51,426 nt of DNA from the NCBI RefSeq assembly GCF_019090165.1, contig NZ_JAHRIB010000131.1:1-51426 (forward strand), written 5' to 3'. Positions 17,346-25,059 of this stretch are shown here, in pieces (the first letter of the stretch is position 1; every line of letters begins with the position of its first letter). A program made the translations under genes and the position numbers. Below the pieces are notes generated by a model that was given only the letters and a program-made list of their open reading frames with translations, did no database searches and was not told where the DNA came from. The stretch comes from Streptomyces sp. BV286 (GTDB lineage: Bacteria > Actinomycetota > Actinomycetes > Streptomycetales > Streptomycetaceae).

Positions 17346-18587
17346 TCACCAGGCGACGGGCAGGGAGTCCACGCCGTAGGTGGTGCCGGTGTGGTCGAAC
17401 CGGAGCTCCTCCACCGGGACGGCCAGGCGCAGGGCGGGGACGCGCCGGAAGAGCGTGCCGTAGACGACCTGGAGTTCCAGCCGGGCGAGGGACTGGCCCA
17501 GGCACTGGTGGGGCCCGTAGCCGAACGCGTTGTGCTTGCGCGCGGGCCGGGTGACGTCCACCCGGTCGGCGCCGGGGAACGCCTCGGGATCCCAGTTGGC
17601 GGCGTGCAGGTCGACGACGATGCCGTCACCGGCCCTGATGACCTGCCCGCCGATCTCGATGTCCTCGGTGGCGACCCGGCGCAGGCCGACCTGGACGATG
17701 CTCAGGTAGCGCAGCAGTTCCTCCACCGCGCCCGCGACGACCTTCGGGTCCCGCGCATCCCGTACCAGGGCGAGCTGTTCGGGGTTCTGCAGCAGCACCA
17801 GGGTGCCGAGGCCGATCATCGTCGCGGTGGTCTCGTGGCCGGCGATGAGCATCGCGACACCCATGTGGACGGCCTCGTCGCGGGTCATCTCCCCGGCGGT
17901 GACGCGGGCCGCCATCTCGGAGAGCACGTCCTCGCCGGGCTCGGTGAGCTTCCGGCCGAGCAGGTCGTCCAGGTACGAGGACAGGGCCGTGCTCGCCGCG
18001 CGGGAGTCCTCCGGTGCCGCGGCGCGGTCGAGCGCGAGGCCGCTGTTCTCCTGGAAGAACTCGTGGTCGGCGTACGGCACTCCGAGCAGTTCGCTGATCA
18101 CCAGCGAGGGGACGGGAAGCGCCAGTGCCGTCACGAGGTCGGCCGGGTTGGGACCGGACAGCAGGTCGTCGATCAGACCGTCGACGATCTTCTGGATCGG
18201 GGCCCGCATGGCCTCGATCCGCTTGACCAGGAACGGGCCGTTCACCATCCGGCGCAGCCGGGTGTGCTCGGGGGCGTCGGTGTTGACGACGAGTTCCGGG
18301 GTGTACTTCGCGATCTGCTGCCGGTACTCGGTGACGAACGGGAAGCCGGGGTTCCTGTCGTTCGCGCTCACGCGGGGATCGGTCAGGAGGGCCCGCTGCG
18401 CCTCGTGGCCGGTGATGATCCAGGGCGTGCTGCCGTCCCAGATGCGGATTCTGCCGATCGGGTTGTCCGCTCGGAGTTCCTCCACGGCCGGAGGCGGGGC
18501 GAACGGACAGCCCGCTGCCCTCGGCATCGGGAACTCGGGCATCTCCCGCGCCGCGTCGGACGCGGCACCGGCCAGTGTCTCGGCCAT
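17346..18587 (-). CDS. Cytochrome P450, CYP105-like
   Basis: 413 residues. The heme-binding loop is FGYGPHQCLGQ with thiolate Cys362, the I-helix oxygen-activation motif AGHETT is at 249-254, and the K-helix ExxR is Glu290-Arg293 (EELLR). The N-terminus (PEFPMPRAAGCPFAPPPA, DGSTPWIITG) resembles the CYP105 family of Streptomyces, soluble class I enzymes that often act on xenobiotics or macrolide and polyene products. The family call is from recall, not a search. The ATG follows GAGGAG. It is the first gene of the P450-ferredoxin-reductase unit. No biosynthetic core gene lies nearby, so a catabolic or detoxifying role is possible. Confidence 0.95.
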   Translation of the reverse strand: MAETLAGAASDAAREMPEFPMPRAAGCPFAPPPAVEELRADNPIGRIRIWDGSTPWIITGHEAQRALLTDPRVSANDRNPGFPFVTEYRQQIAKYTPELVVNTDAPEHTRLRRMVNGPFLVKRIEAMRAPIQKIVDGLIDDLLSGPNPADLVTALALPVPSLVISELLGVPYADHEFFQENSGLALDRAAAPEDSRAASTALSSYLDDLLGRKLTEPGEDVLSEMAARVTAGEMTRDEAVHMGVAMLIAGHETTATMIGLGTLVLLQNPEQLALVRDARDPKVVAGAVEELLRYLSIVQVGLRRVATEDIEIGGQVIRAGDGIVVDLHAANWDPEAFPGADRVDVTRPARKHNAFGYGPHQCLGQSLARLELQVVYGTLFRRVPALRLAVPVEELRFDHTGTTYGVDSLPVAW

Positions 18588-18796
18588 GTGTCTCCTCGGT
18601 GGGGGCTCCGCCGGGGCGGAGTACGGGGAAGGGCTGGAGGCCTCTGGGTCACATGCAACCGGAGCGGTCTGACGCCTCCCGGACAGTTGCCTGACAGGAA
18701 GCTGACGTGACCCGGATCACATGCGCGACACCGGGCGCGGAGGGGTGGGGCGGTGGCAGGCCCGGCCCCGGGCAGGAGGGGCGGCCGGGGCAGGGT

Positions 18797-19570
18797 TCAG
18801 CGGCCGAGCCGGTAGCCGAAGCCGCGGCGGGTGTGGATGAGTGGGGGCTGGTCCTGATCCACCTTGTGGCGCAGACGGGAGACGAGTTTCTCGATCGCGT
18901 TCCCGGCCCGGGCCTCTCCCCAGACATGCCGGCAGATCTGCTGTTTGGACAGCACGCGCTCGGCGTTGACCAGCAGATGCCGCAGCAGCCGGTACTCCGC
19001 GGGGGTGAGGTCGAGCGACCGCCTGCCGCGCCAGGCCTGGCAGGTGGCGTCGTCGAGCACGACATCGCCGTAGCACGGCCCCTGGCGCACCGGGCTGCGG
19101 CCGCGCAGTAACACATGGGCCCTGGCGAGGACTTCGGAGATCCGGAACGGCAGGGTGACGTAGTCGGTCTCCCCCGGGCCCAGTTCGGGCACCAGGCTCC
19201 CCAGCCTCTCGTAGGAGGCAAGAAAGAGCACGGGAGGGCGGTCGGCCGGACGGAATCTGCGCCCCTCCCCCAGGACGGCGATGTCCGGCACCGTCATGTC
19301 GAAGAGGACCAGGTCGAACCGTCGTTCCGCCAGCCGCGCCAGCCCCTGGGCGCCGGTGCGGGCGGCGGTGACCCGATAGTCCGCCAACTCCAGCGTGGTC
19401 GACAGCAGTTCGGCGAGCGCCTCGTCGTGGACCACGACCAGGACGTGCCGTCCGGCACCACGGGCGAGCAGGGACACGTCGGCGTCACCCCCGCGCGCCC
19501 CGCCTGCGCCGCCGGACCCTGACACCCGGTCCACGTCGTCCATCCCGTGCATCGCACGCACCTCGCTCAT
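18797..19570 (-). CDS. Orphan OmpR/PhoB-type response regulator with degenerate receiver
   Basis: 257 residues. A Gly/Asp-rich leader (1-40) precedes a receiver domain (about 41-155) and an OmpR/PhoB winged helix (about 165-257; SLDLTPAEYRLLRHLLVNAE, RVLSKQQICRHVWG, IHTRRGFGYRLGR). The likely phosphoacceptor Asp91 remains (DLVLFDMTVPD). The acidic pair is altered to HDE (His48-Asp49-Glu50), the switch Thr is replaced by Ala118, and the invariant Lys of the TKPF motif is Leu140 (TLPF). No sensor kinase is adjacent. Such atypical receivers often act without phosphorylation. Its neighbours, the P450 cassette and a MarR gene, do not fix its role. Confidence 0.9.
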   Translation of the reverse strand: MSEVRAMHGMDDVDRVSGSGGAGGARGGDADVSLLARGAGRHVLVVVHDEALAELLSTTLELADYRVTAARTGAQGLARLAERRFDLVLFDMTVPDIAVLGEGRRFRPADRPPVLFLASYERLGSLVPELGPGETDYVTLPFRISEVLARAHVLLRGRSPVRQGPCYGDVVLDDATCQAWRGRRSLDLTPAEYRLLRHLLVNAERVLSKQQICRHVWGEARAGNAIEKLVSRLRHKVDQDQPPLIHTRRGFGYRLGR

Positions 19571-19737
19571 GGCTGGGCCGCCTCGCGTGGGACCCGCGCG
19601 TCACGCCTGCGGCGCGGGCGGGCACGCGTCGCACGGCCGGACGGCCCGCCCACCGCGACCCGCCCCGGCCGGGAGCGGAAGGGGCGAGGCGCGCGGGAGC
19701 GGGTGTCGCACGCTCGGGCGGTGGCGCTGTCGGACTG

Positions 19738-20280
19738 TCAGGCGGGCTGCGACGAGGCGTCCTCGCCCTCCAGCGTGATGTCGGTGCGCAGGAAGTCGTC
19801 GACCATCCGGTGGAACAGCGTGGAGAGCTGCCGCAGTTCTTCGGGCGACCAGTGGGCCAGCGCCACCTCCATGCCCCGGCAGCTCGCCATGCGGATGCGG
19901 TCGATCGCCTCCTGGCCGGCGGCGGTGAGCTGGATGCGCTGGGCGCGGCGGTCGTCCGGGTCCGGGACCCGGGTCAGATAGCCGCCCTTCTGCAACTGCT
20001 GCACCTGCCGGGTGACGTGCGAGGCCTCCACCGCCAGCCGGGCCGCCAGCTCGCCGGGGCGCATGGGCTCGGAGTCGGCGATCTGCCGCAGCAGCGCCAC
20101 GGCCGCGCGGTCCAACGACACACCGGCCAGGGCCATGAGGCGGTCGTGCTGCCGGACCCTGCCGGTCAGATAGACGATGCGGTTGAGGGCCCGCTCGATC
20201 TCGGCGACGTCCTGCGAGGCGGGGGCGGATGCGTGCTCGGCAGTGGGGGCGGAGCCGGATGCGGGTGAGGGCGTGGACAT
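19738..20280 (-). CDS. MarR-family transcriptional regulator
   Basis: 180 residues. A Ser/Ala/Pro-rich leader (1-25) is followed by the MarR fold: dimerisation helices, recognition region MRPGELAARLAVEASHVTRQ, and the wing with the family DxRxxR motif (PDPDDRRAQRIQLTAAGQEA). It diverges from the alcohol dehydrogenase at 20792. The 510-base gap contains three near-identical palindromic sites right upstream of its start, so it probably represses itself and possibly the dehydrogenase. The ligand is unknown. No cysteine suggests OhrR-type redox sensing; one Cys is present in RMASCRGME, in the C-terminal helix. Confidence 0.92.
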   Translation of the reverse strand: MSTPSPASGSAPTAEHASAPASQDVAEIERALNRIVYLTGRVRQHDRLMALAGVSLDRAAVALLRQIADSEPMRPGELAARLAVEASHVTRQVQQLQKGGYLTRVPDPDDRRAQRIQLTAAGQEAIDRIRMASCRGMEVALAHWSPEELRQLSTLFHRMVDDFLRTDITLEGEDASSQPA

Positions 20281-20791
20281 GGAGTCACTTTACCATCTGC
20301 TTGCGTGACTCAAGTAAATTCACGATTCACTTGCTTGACTCAAGTAAGGCAGATATGTTTGCCTTACTCAAGTAAGACCCGATCGTCGCAGGTACGGCCC
20401 ACATCCGGGCCCTCCGGCACCGGTCCGCGGACACCGCACCGCGAGCGACACCTCGGTCGAGCGCCCGGCACCACGTGCCGTGGCGTGCGGAACGGACCGC
20501 CTGAGCGGAGGCGGTCCGCCCGCGCAGGCCCCGTGGGGACGGGGACCGGCGCGGGCGCCGGGTCCGGTGGACGGGCACTCCCCCGCCCTCCCGCCGGACC
20601 CGGACAGGTGCACGGCCGAGCGCCTCCCGGTCGTCATCCGCCGTGCTCCGTCGGTCACCTGCCGCCGGTCACCCATCGCCAGTCGCCAGTCATCCGCCTC
20701 CGCTCACACCCCACCGGCCCGACGAGGCCCACAAACGATCAGACCCCCGATCCCTCAAGCCCTCGAACCCGCAAGGAAAGCGAGTCTCACC
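20281..20791. other. Divergent intergenic region, MarR to alcohol dehydrogenase
   Basis: 511 bases without a credible gene. The MarR-proximal 100 bases hold the triple operator. The remaining about 400 bases are GC-rich with no clear gene or strong hairpin, so the dehydrogenase mRNA would have a long leader if transcribed from the operator region. Confidence 0.6.
20301..20375. promoter_or_regulatory. Triple MarR operator (three 17-base palindromic repeats)
   Basis: Three copies of TTGCNTNACTCAAGTAA lie at 20301-20317 (TTGCGTGACTCAAGTAA), 20331-20347 (TTGCTTGACTCAAGTAA) and 20359-20375 (TTGCCTTACTCAAGTAA). The middle copy is nearly palindromic: TTRCTTGA-N-TCAAGYAA. Spacing is 30 and 28 bases, about three helical turns, so bound dimers would face the same side. 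The first copy starts about 20 bases from the MarR ATG. Confidence 0.8.
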
Positions 20792-21835
20792 ATGGCCACC
20801 ATGAAGTCCGTCCGCACCGGTCCCGTCGGCGGGATCGACGTCGTCGACATCGAGCGCCCGGTGCCGGGCCCCCGCGACGTCCTGCTCAGAATCCGCGCCT
20901 GCGGCATCTGCGGCACCGACACCTTCTTCCTCCACCTCGGCGGCGCCCCCATGGGCCCGGACGGCTCGATGACCTCACTCCCGCTCGGTCACGAGCCCGC
21001 CGGGGAGATCGTCGAGACGGGCAGCGCCGTCACAGGCCTCAAGGTCGGGGACCGCGTCGTCGTCAACCCGCAGGGCGTCCCCTCCGGCATCATCGGCTGC
21101 GGTGGCGAGCACGGCGCCATGAGTGAGTACCTCCTGGTCGAGAACGCCGAGCCGGGCACCAACCTCAGCGTCTTCCCCGACTCCGTGCCCTTCGCCGTGG
21201 CCGCCCTCAACGAGCCGATGGCCGTCGCCCGGCACTGCGTGAACCGCTCCGGGGCCGGACCCGCCGACAAGGTCGTCGTCTTCGGCGCCGGGCCCATCGG
21301 CCTGGGCGCCGCCATCTGGCTCAAGCTCCGCGGAGTCCAGCACGTCGTCGTCGTGGACGTCATCCCCGAGCGACTGGAAACCGCCCTCGCGGTCGGTGCC
21401 GACGCCGTGATCGACTCGACCGACGGCGACCTCACCGCCCGCCTCACCGAGTTGCACGGCCAGTCGGCCAACGCGCTGGGCGGGCCCCGCCCCGCGACCG
21501 ACATCTACATCGACGCCGCCGGGGCCCCCGCCGTCATCCAGGCCACCGTCGACAACGCCCGGTGGGGCGCCAAGCTCGTCATGGTCGCCGTACAGAAGAG
21601 GTCCGACGCCATCGACCTCGGCGGCATGCTGCGCAGCGAACTCACCCTCATCGCCTCGCAGGGGTACCCCACCGAGATCTTCGAGGTCACCCCCGAACTC
21701 GTCCGACACCACGACCGCTTCGCCAGGCTCATCAGCCACCGCGTCCCGTTCGCCGACGTACGGCACGCCTTCGAACTCGCCCTCACCCCGGGCGCCGCCG
21801 AGAAGGTCGTCGTCACCTTCGGCGAGCAGGACTGA
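20792..21835 (+). CDS. Zinc-binding medium-chain alcohol dehydrogenase
   Basis: 347 residues. The catalytic zinc site is visible as Cys40 (RACGICGTD) and His67-Glu68 (GHEPAGEIVE), with a further Glu in NEPMAV. The NAD(P) motif is VVVFGAGPIGLGAAIWLKLRG. The four-cysteine structural zinc lobe of classical alcohol dehydrogenases is missing, placing it near the threonine/sorbitol-dehydrogenase-like subgroup. The start at 20792 follows AAGGAAAG at slightly long spacing. The substrate is unknown. It diverges from the MarR gene whose operator sites lie between them, so regulation by that MarR is plausible. Confidence 0.9.
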   Translation: MATMKSVRTGPVGGIDVVDIERPVPGPRDVLLRIRACGICGTDTFFLHLGGAPMGPDGSMTSLPLGHEPAGEIVETGSAVTGLKVGDRVVVNPQGVPSGIIGCGGEHGAMSEYLLVENAEPGTNLSVFPDSVPFAVAALNEPMAVARHCVNRSGAGPADKVVVFGAGPIGLGAAIWLKLRGVQHVVVVDVIPERLETALAVGADAVIDSTDGDLTARLTELHGQSANALGGPRPATDIYIDAAGAPAVIQATVDNARWGAKLVMVAVQKRSDAIDLGGMLRSELTLIASQGYPTEIFEVTPELVRHHDRFARLISHRVPFADVRHAFELALTPGAAEKVVVTFGEQD

Positions 21836-21904
21836 GGGCGATCACGACCGGGCCCCGGCCCCGCTCCCGCGTGTAGCGCCCATGCCCCGGACGCCTCGGC
21901 TCAC

Positions 21905-21940
21905 TTATGCATCATGCACAATACGTGTGGGATGCATATT
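21905..21940 (+). promoter_or_regulatory. Candidate operator with ATGCAT repeats before second MarR
   Basis: An AT-rich patch in GC-rich DNA: TGCAT-C-ATGCA (21908-21918) is a perfect inverted repeat, and a further ATGCAT lies at 21932-21937 (GATGCATATT). It is about 100 bases before the MarR start and may be its autoregulatory site. Confidence 0.45.
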
Positions 21941-22034
21941 TGATGTCATGTCTCCTGCCCCCGGCCTCGGGCCCGCCCCCGGACCCCGACCCGGACCCGG
22001 GGCGAGCGCCCAGATCTGGGGAAGGACCGGCGGC

Positions 22035-22487
22035 ATGGACAAGCCCACGCACTTGATCGAGTTCGAGACGATGCTGCTCGGTCGGCACCTCTACCTGAAC
22101 TCACCCCGGGCCCGGGTCGGCGGCCGTCTGGAGCGCAGCGCTTACATCCTGCTCAGCCGGATCCGGATGGAGGGCCCGATGTCCATCGGCCAGCTCAGCG
22201 ACGCCTTCGGTCTGGACGCCTCCACGCTCAACCGGCAGACCGCGGCCATGTTGCGCGGCGGCCTCGTCGAGCGCATCCCGGATCCCGACGGCGGCATCGC
22301 CCGCAAGTTCCGGATCACCGCCGAGGGTGCGCGCCGGCTCGACACACACCGCGGGGAGAGTGTCCGCGCGCTGGAGAAGGTGATGGCCGAATGGGACCCG
22401 GAGGAGGTCGCCGCCTTCGCCGGGTTCCTCAAGCGGTTCAACACCGACATCGAGAGCCTGGACGAGCGTCCGTGGCCGCGCCCCTGA
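22035..22487 (+). CDS. MarR-family transcriptional regulator (second)
   Basis: 150 residues from the ATG at 22035, which has AAGGA eight bases upstream. The frame is open from 21882, but the extra N-terminus is a Pro/Gly-rich run over the operator-like DNA. MarR features: IGQLSDAFGLDASTLNRQTA recognition region, wing RIPDPDGGIARKFRITAEGA and C-terminal dimerisation helix ending KRFNTDIESL. The wing lacks the usual DxRxxR arginine pair (DGGIARK). It follows the alcohol dehydrogenase by about 200 bases on the same strand, and the AT-rich repeats upstream suggest its own promoter. Ligand unknown. Confidence 0.9.
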   Translation: MDKPTHLIEFETMLLGRHLYLNSPRARVGGRLERSAYILLSRIRMEGPMSIGQLSDAFGLDASTLNRQTAAMLRGGLVERIPDPDGGIARKFRITAEGARRLDTHRGESVRALEKVMAEWDPEEVAAFAGFLKRFNTDIESLDERPWPRP

Positions 22488-22551
22488 CACGAGGGCATCC
22501 GGCCGAACCCGACCCGAGGGGCGGCGCGAGCCCGAAGAGCCGGGCGTCGGC

Positions 22552-23010
22552 TCAGCCTCCCGCCGCGAGGGACCAGCGCGGGACACTGCCGGCGAGGCGG
22601 CACGCGAGGAAGTACAGGGGGATCGGCGGGGTGTACGGCGAGTCGCCCGCCGGGCTGTGGATCAGACGCGGCCTCCCGGAACGGAGGCCGCGGCGGACCC
22701 GGGTCCAGGACGGGTCGGCGCGATGGGCGCCGGCGGTGTAGGTGACGGAGGACGGCCAGGTGACGCCGATGTGGGAACCGGCGGGGACGATCCACCACCA
22801 GCGCTCGCGGCCCGCCGAGTCGTCGGCGAAGACGCAGCCGACGCGGGGCAGACAGTCCAGGATGCGTTCGCCGTGTTCTCTGGAGGTGCCCACCACGTCG
22901 CACCCCAGACGGGTACGCAGTTGTGCGGGTATCACGAGACGGACCGGGTGCTCGGGCGGCGGCGTCGCGGACGTACGCGACCACGGGTCAGGGGCGTGCT
23001 GCAGTTCCAT
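22552..23010 (-). CDS. Hypothetical protein in a whiJ/abaA-like cluster
   Basis: 152 residues from the ATG at 23010, whose first 23 bases overlap the end of the HATPase gene, so the two are probably cotranscribed and coupled. The protein contains WWWIVPAGSHIGVTWPS and VRLVIPAQLRTRLGCDVVGT, and no signal peptide or membrane span. The Trp-rich core and GCVFADDSAGRE segment recall small conserved Streptomyces proteins found beside anti-sigma-like kinases and XRE regulators, but I cannot name a domain. A role in developmental or antibiotic regulation is inferred from context only. Confidence 0.75.
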   Translation of the reverse strand: MELQHAPDPWSRTSATPPPEHPVRLVIPAQLRTRLGCDVVGTSREHGERILDCLPRVGCVFADDSAGRERWWWIVPAGSHIGVTWPSSVTYTAGAHRADPSWTRVRRGLRSGRPRLIHSPAGDSPYTPPIPLYFLACRLAGSVPRWSLAAGG

Positions 23011-23566
23011 GAGGCAGGAGTCCTTCGGCCGAGTGGGGGGCGGGCCGGGTGAGGTGCGGGGTGGGCGCGAGCCCGGAGGCGGCGAGTTCCCGTGGCGTCG
23101 ACGGCGGCGGTGACAGCGTCTGCCGCGACGGCAGGACGGCCCAGACGACGCGACCGGAGCCGTACGCGGCGTCCCTGACACCCCAGTCGCTGCTGAGCAT
23201 GCCGACCAGCATGAGACCGCGACCGCCCTGGTCGTCGGGGCCGGCGCTGCGCTGTGCCGGAAGGGTCAGACCGCGGTTCTGGTCCTCGACCTCCAGATGG
23301 AGCCGGTGTCCGTCGGTGCGCAGTCTGCACACGATCCACTCGCTCGCCGTGTGCGTGAGCGCGTTGGTGACGAGTTCGGAGGTCACGAGGACGGCGTTGT
23401 CACACGTCTCGGGGTCCGTGCCCCATTCGCCGAGGAGCTCGCGCACGTTGCGGCGGGCCAGGCCCACCGAGGCGGGGGCCGGAGACAGGCCGAACACGCC
23501 TGCTCTGTGGGGGTGTTCGTCCGCGGGCAGTCGGCCCAATGGCTTGGGGAGGGAGGGCGTAGCCAT
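22988..23566 (-). CDS. Anti-sigma-factor-like HATPase_c protein
   Basis: 192 residues from the ATG at 23566. The GHKL ATPase fold is clear: N-box TSELVTNALTHTASEW, G1-like DQNRGL, and DDQGGRGLMLVGMLSSDWGV (G2 box) with SGRVVWAVLP. The N-terminus LARRNVRELLGEWG is typical of the SpoIIAB/RsbW-like single-domain kinases abundant in Streptomyces. Such proteins bind sigma or anti-anti-sigma factors. No sigma gene is nearby, but it diverges from an XRE regulator and DUF397 gene, the usual whiJ/abaA arrangement. The C-terminal about 40 residues are Pro/Ala-rich. The stop overlaps the next gene. Confidence 0.9.
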   Translation of the reverse strand: MATPSLPKPLGRLPADEHPHRAGVFGLSPAPASVGLARRNVRELLGEWGTDPETCDNAVLVTSELVTNALTHTASEWIVCRLRTDGHRLHLEVEDQNRGLTLPAQRSAGPDDQGGRGLMLVGMLSSDWGVRDAAYGSGRVVWAVLPSRQTLSPPPSTPRELAASGLAPTPHLTRPAPHSAEGLLPHGTAARP

Positions 23567-23873
23567 CGCCGTTCGCCTTTCGTCTGCCTTCGCACCGGGG
23601 GTCGAACCGGTGCCGGTACCGCACCGATCGGGCGCGCCGCGAGGTGCGAGCACCTCGTTGCGGACAGTGACGGTGCGCGGGCCGTTCTCCCCCAACTGGA
23701 CCGCGTCGTCACGTCGTTCACCGGGCCGGGACGGTACGCCCCACTGTGACACCTGCCAACAACAGCCCGCAACCGACAAGTTGAAAATTGCAATTCGCCA
23801 CGTGCATGCTTCCTCCGTCGAACGGGTGATCGTGACAGACTGCGACCTCGAACCCGCTGTGAGGGGGTAAGGC
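23567..23873. other. Divergent promoter region of the whiJ/abaA-like cluster
   Basis: 307 bases between the HATPase and XRE genes. Around 23780-23800 an AT-rich patch contains GAAAATTGCAATTCGC, with the perfect palindrome AATTGCAATT. This may be the binding site of the XRE regulator, since similar AT-rich elements precede paralogous clusters (recalled, not checked). No small gene is seen. Confidence 0.5.
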
Positions 23874-24749
23874 GTGACCGCGGAAACCGGCTGGGGCGGC
23901 GCGCCCTCCGTCCTGCGCATGATCCTCGGCAGGCAGCTGGAGGACCTCCGCACCCGGGCCGGGCTGACGTTCGAGCAGGCCGGTGCGGCGATCGGGGTCA
24001 GTCACTCCACCATCCGCCGCATGGAGGCCGCCAAGGTGGCGCGGCTCAGGCTTCCCGACGCGGAGAAGCTGCTCCAGATCTACGGCGTGACGGACCAGCA
24101 GGAGATCGACACCTTCCTCAAGTCGGTCCGCGAGGCGAACAAGCGCGGCTGGTGGCACACGTACCGTGACGTGCTGCCGGACTGGTTCGCCGCGTATCTG
24201 AGCCTGGAGCAGGCGGCGTTGCAGATCCGCGCGTACGAGGCGCAGTTCGTGCACGGGCTGTTGCAGACCGAGGAGTACGCGCGCGCCCTGCTGAGCGCGG
24301 GCAACCCGCACGCCTCCTCGGAGGCGACGGATCGCAGGGTGGCCCTGCGCATGCGGCGTCAGGAACTGCTCTCCCGGCCCTCGCCGCCGCGCGTGTGGAT
24401 CGTGATGGACGAGACGGTGCTGCGGTGGCCGGTCGGCGGTCCCGAGGTGATGCGCGCCCAGATCGACCACCTGATCGCGGTCAACTCGCTGCCCCAGGTG
24501 ACCCTGCAGATCATGCCGTTCGGGAACGGCCCGCATCCGGCCATGCGGGCCGGAGCGTTCCACCTCTTCCGGTTCCGGGCGCGCGAGCTGCCCGACATCG
24601 TCTACCTCAGCGGCCTGGTGGGCGCTGTGTACCTGGACAAGGACGACGACGTCGTGGTCTATCGCGAGGCCCTGGACCGGCTGGGCGCCCAGTCGGCGCC
24701 CGCCAGAAAGACCGAGGCCCTCCTCGGTGCGATCCGCAAGGAGCTCTGA
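23874..24749 (+). CDS. XRE-family regulator with DUF5753 domain (WhiJ-like)
   Basis: 291 residues from a GTG at 23874 after a GAGGGGG site. The N-terminal Cro/C1 helix-turn-helix is LRTRAGLTFEQAGAAIGVSH and STIRRMEAAK. The remainder is the DUF5753 effector region (WFAAYLSLEQAALQIRAYEA, VHGLLQTEEYARALL, WIVMDETVLRWPVGG, LQIMPFG). This is the WhiJ/AbaA-OrfA architecture, families with many paralogues that affect sporulation and antibiotic production in S. coelicolor. It is followed by a DUF397 gene with one base between, the usual partner. Probably a repressor antagonised by its small partner. Confidence 0.93.
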   Translation: MTAETGWGGAPSVLRMILGRQLEDLRTRAGLTFEQAGAAIGVSHSTIRRMEAAKVARLRLPDAEKLLQIYGVTDQQEIDTFLKSVREANKRGWWHTYRDVLPDWFAAYLSLEQAALQIRAYEAQFVHGLLQTEEYARALLSAGNPHASSEATDRRVALRMRRQELLSRPSPPRVWIVMDETVLRWPVGGPEVMRAQIDHLIAVNSLPQVTLQIMPFGNGPHPAMRAGAFHLFRFRARELPDIVYLSGLVGAVYLDKDDDVVVYREALDRLGAQSAPARKTEALLGAIRKEL

Positions 24750-24750
24750 C

Positions 24751-24987
24751 GTGCACCACCACATACGCAACGGCATGCCGTCCCGGGAACTCGGTACACG
24801 CGGCTGGTACAAGCCGTGGAGCGACGACGCGGGCGGCGCCTGCGTCGAGGCGAAGAAGCTCGGCGACGGCCGGGTCGCACTGCGCCAGTCCACCGATCCC
24901 GACGGCCCGGCCCTGGTGTTCACCCCGTACGAGATGACGAGCTTTCTGGCAGGTGTGAAGGCCGGCCGTGCCGACTTCCTGCTCTGA
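24751..24987 (+). CDS. DUF397 small protein (WhiJ-partner type)
   Basis: 78 residues from a GTG at 24751. AAGGAG inside the end of the preceding gene gives ideal spacing, and only one base separates the XRE stop from this start. The family motifs are WYKPWSDDAGGACVEAK, VALRQSTDPDGPALVFTPYE and the C-terminal FLAGVKAGRADFLL. DUF397 proteins are encoded next to WhiJ-like regulators and are thought to modulate them (BldB-adjacent biology). The longer frame from 24727 starts inside the upstream gene and is less likely. Confidence 0.93.
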   Translation: MHHHIRNGMPSRELGTRGWYKPWSDDAGGACVEAKKLGDGRVALRQSTDPDGPALVFTPYEMTSFLAGVKAGRADFLL

Positions 24988-25059
24988 CCTCCCTGTTCCG
25001 AAACTCCTGCTTCTGCTTGAGCGTTCACCGTGAACCGACGACATGATGGGAGGGCGGCG

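Noticed and set aside
17016..18710. 564-codon plus-strand frame opposite the P450 and ferredoxin genes
   Set aside because: Antisense to genes with intact heme and cluster motifs; no protein-like features.
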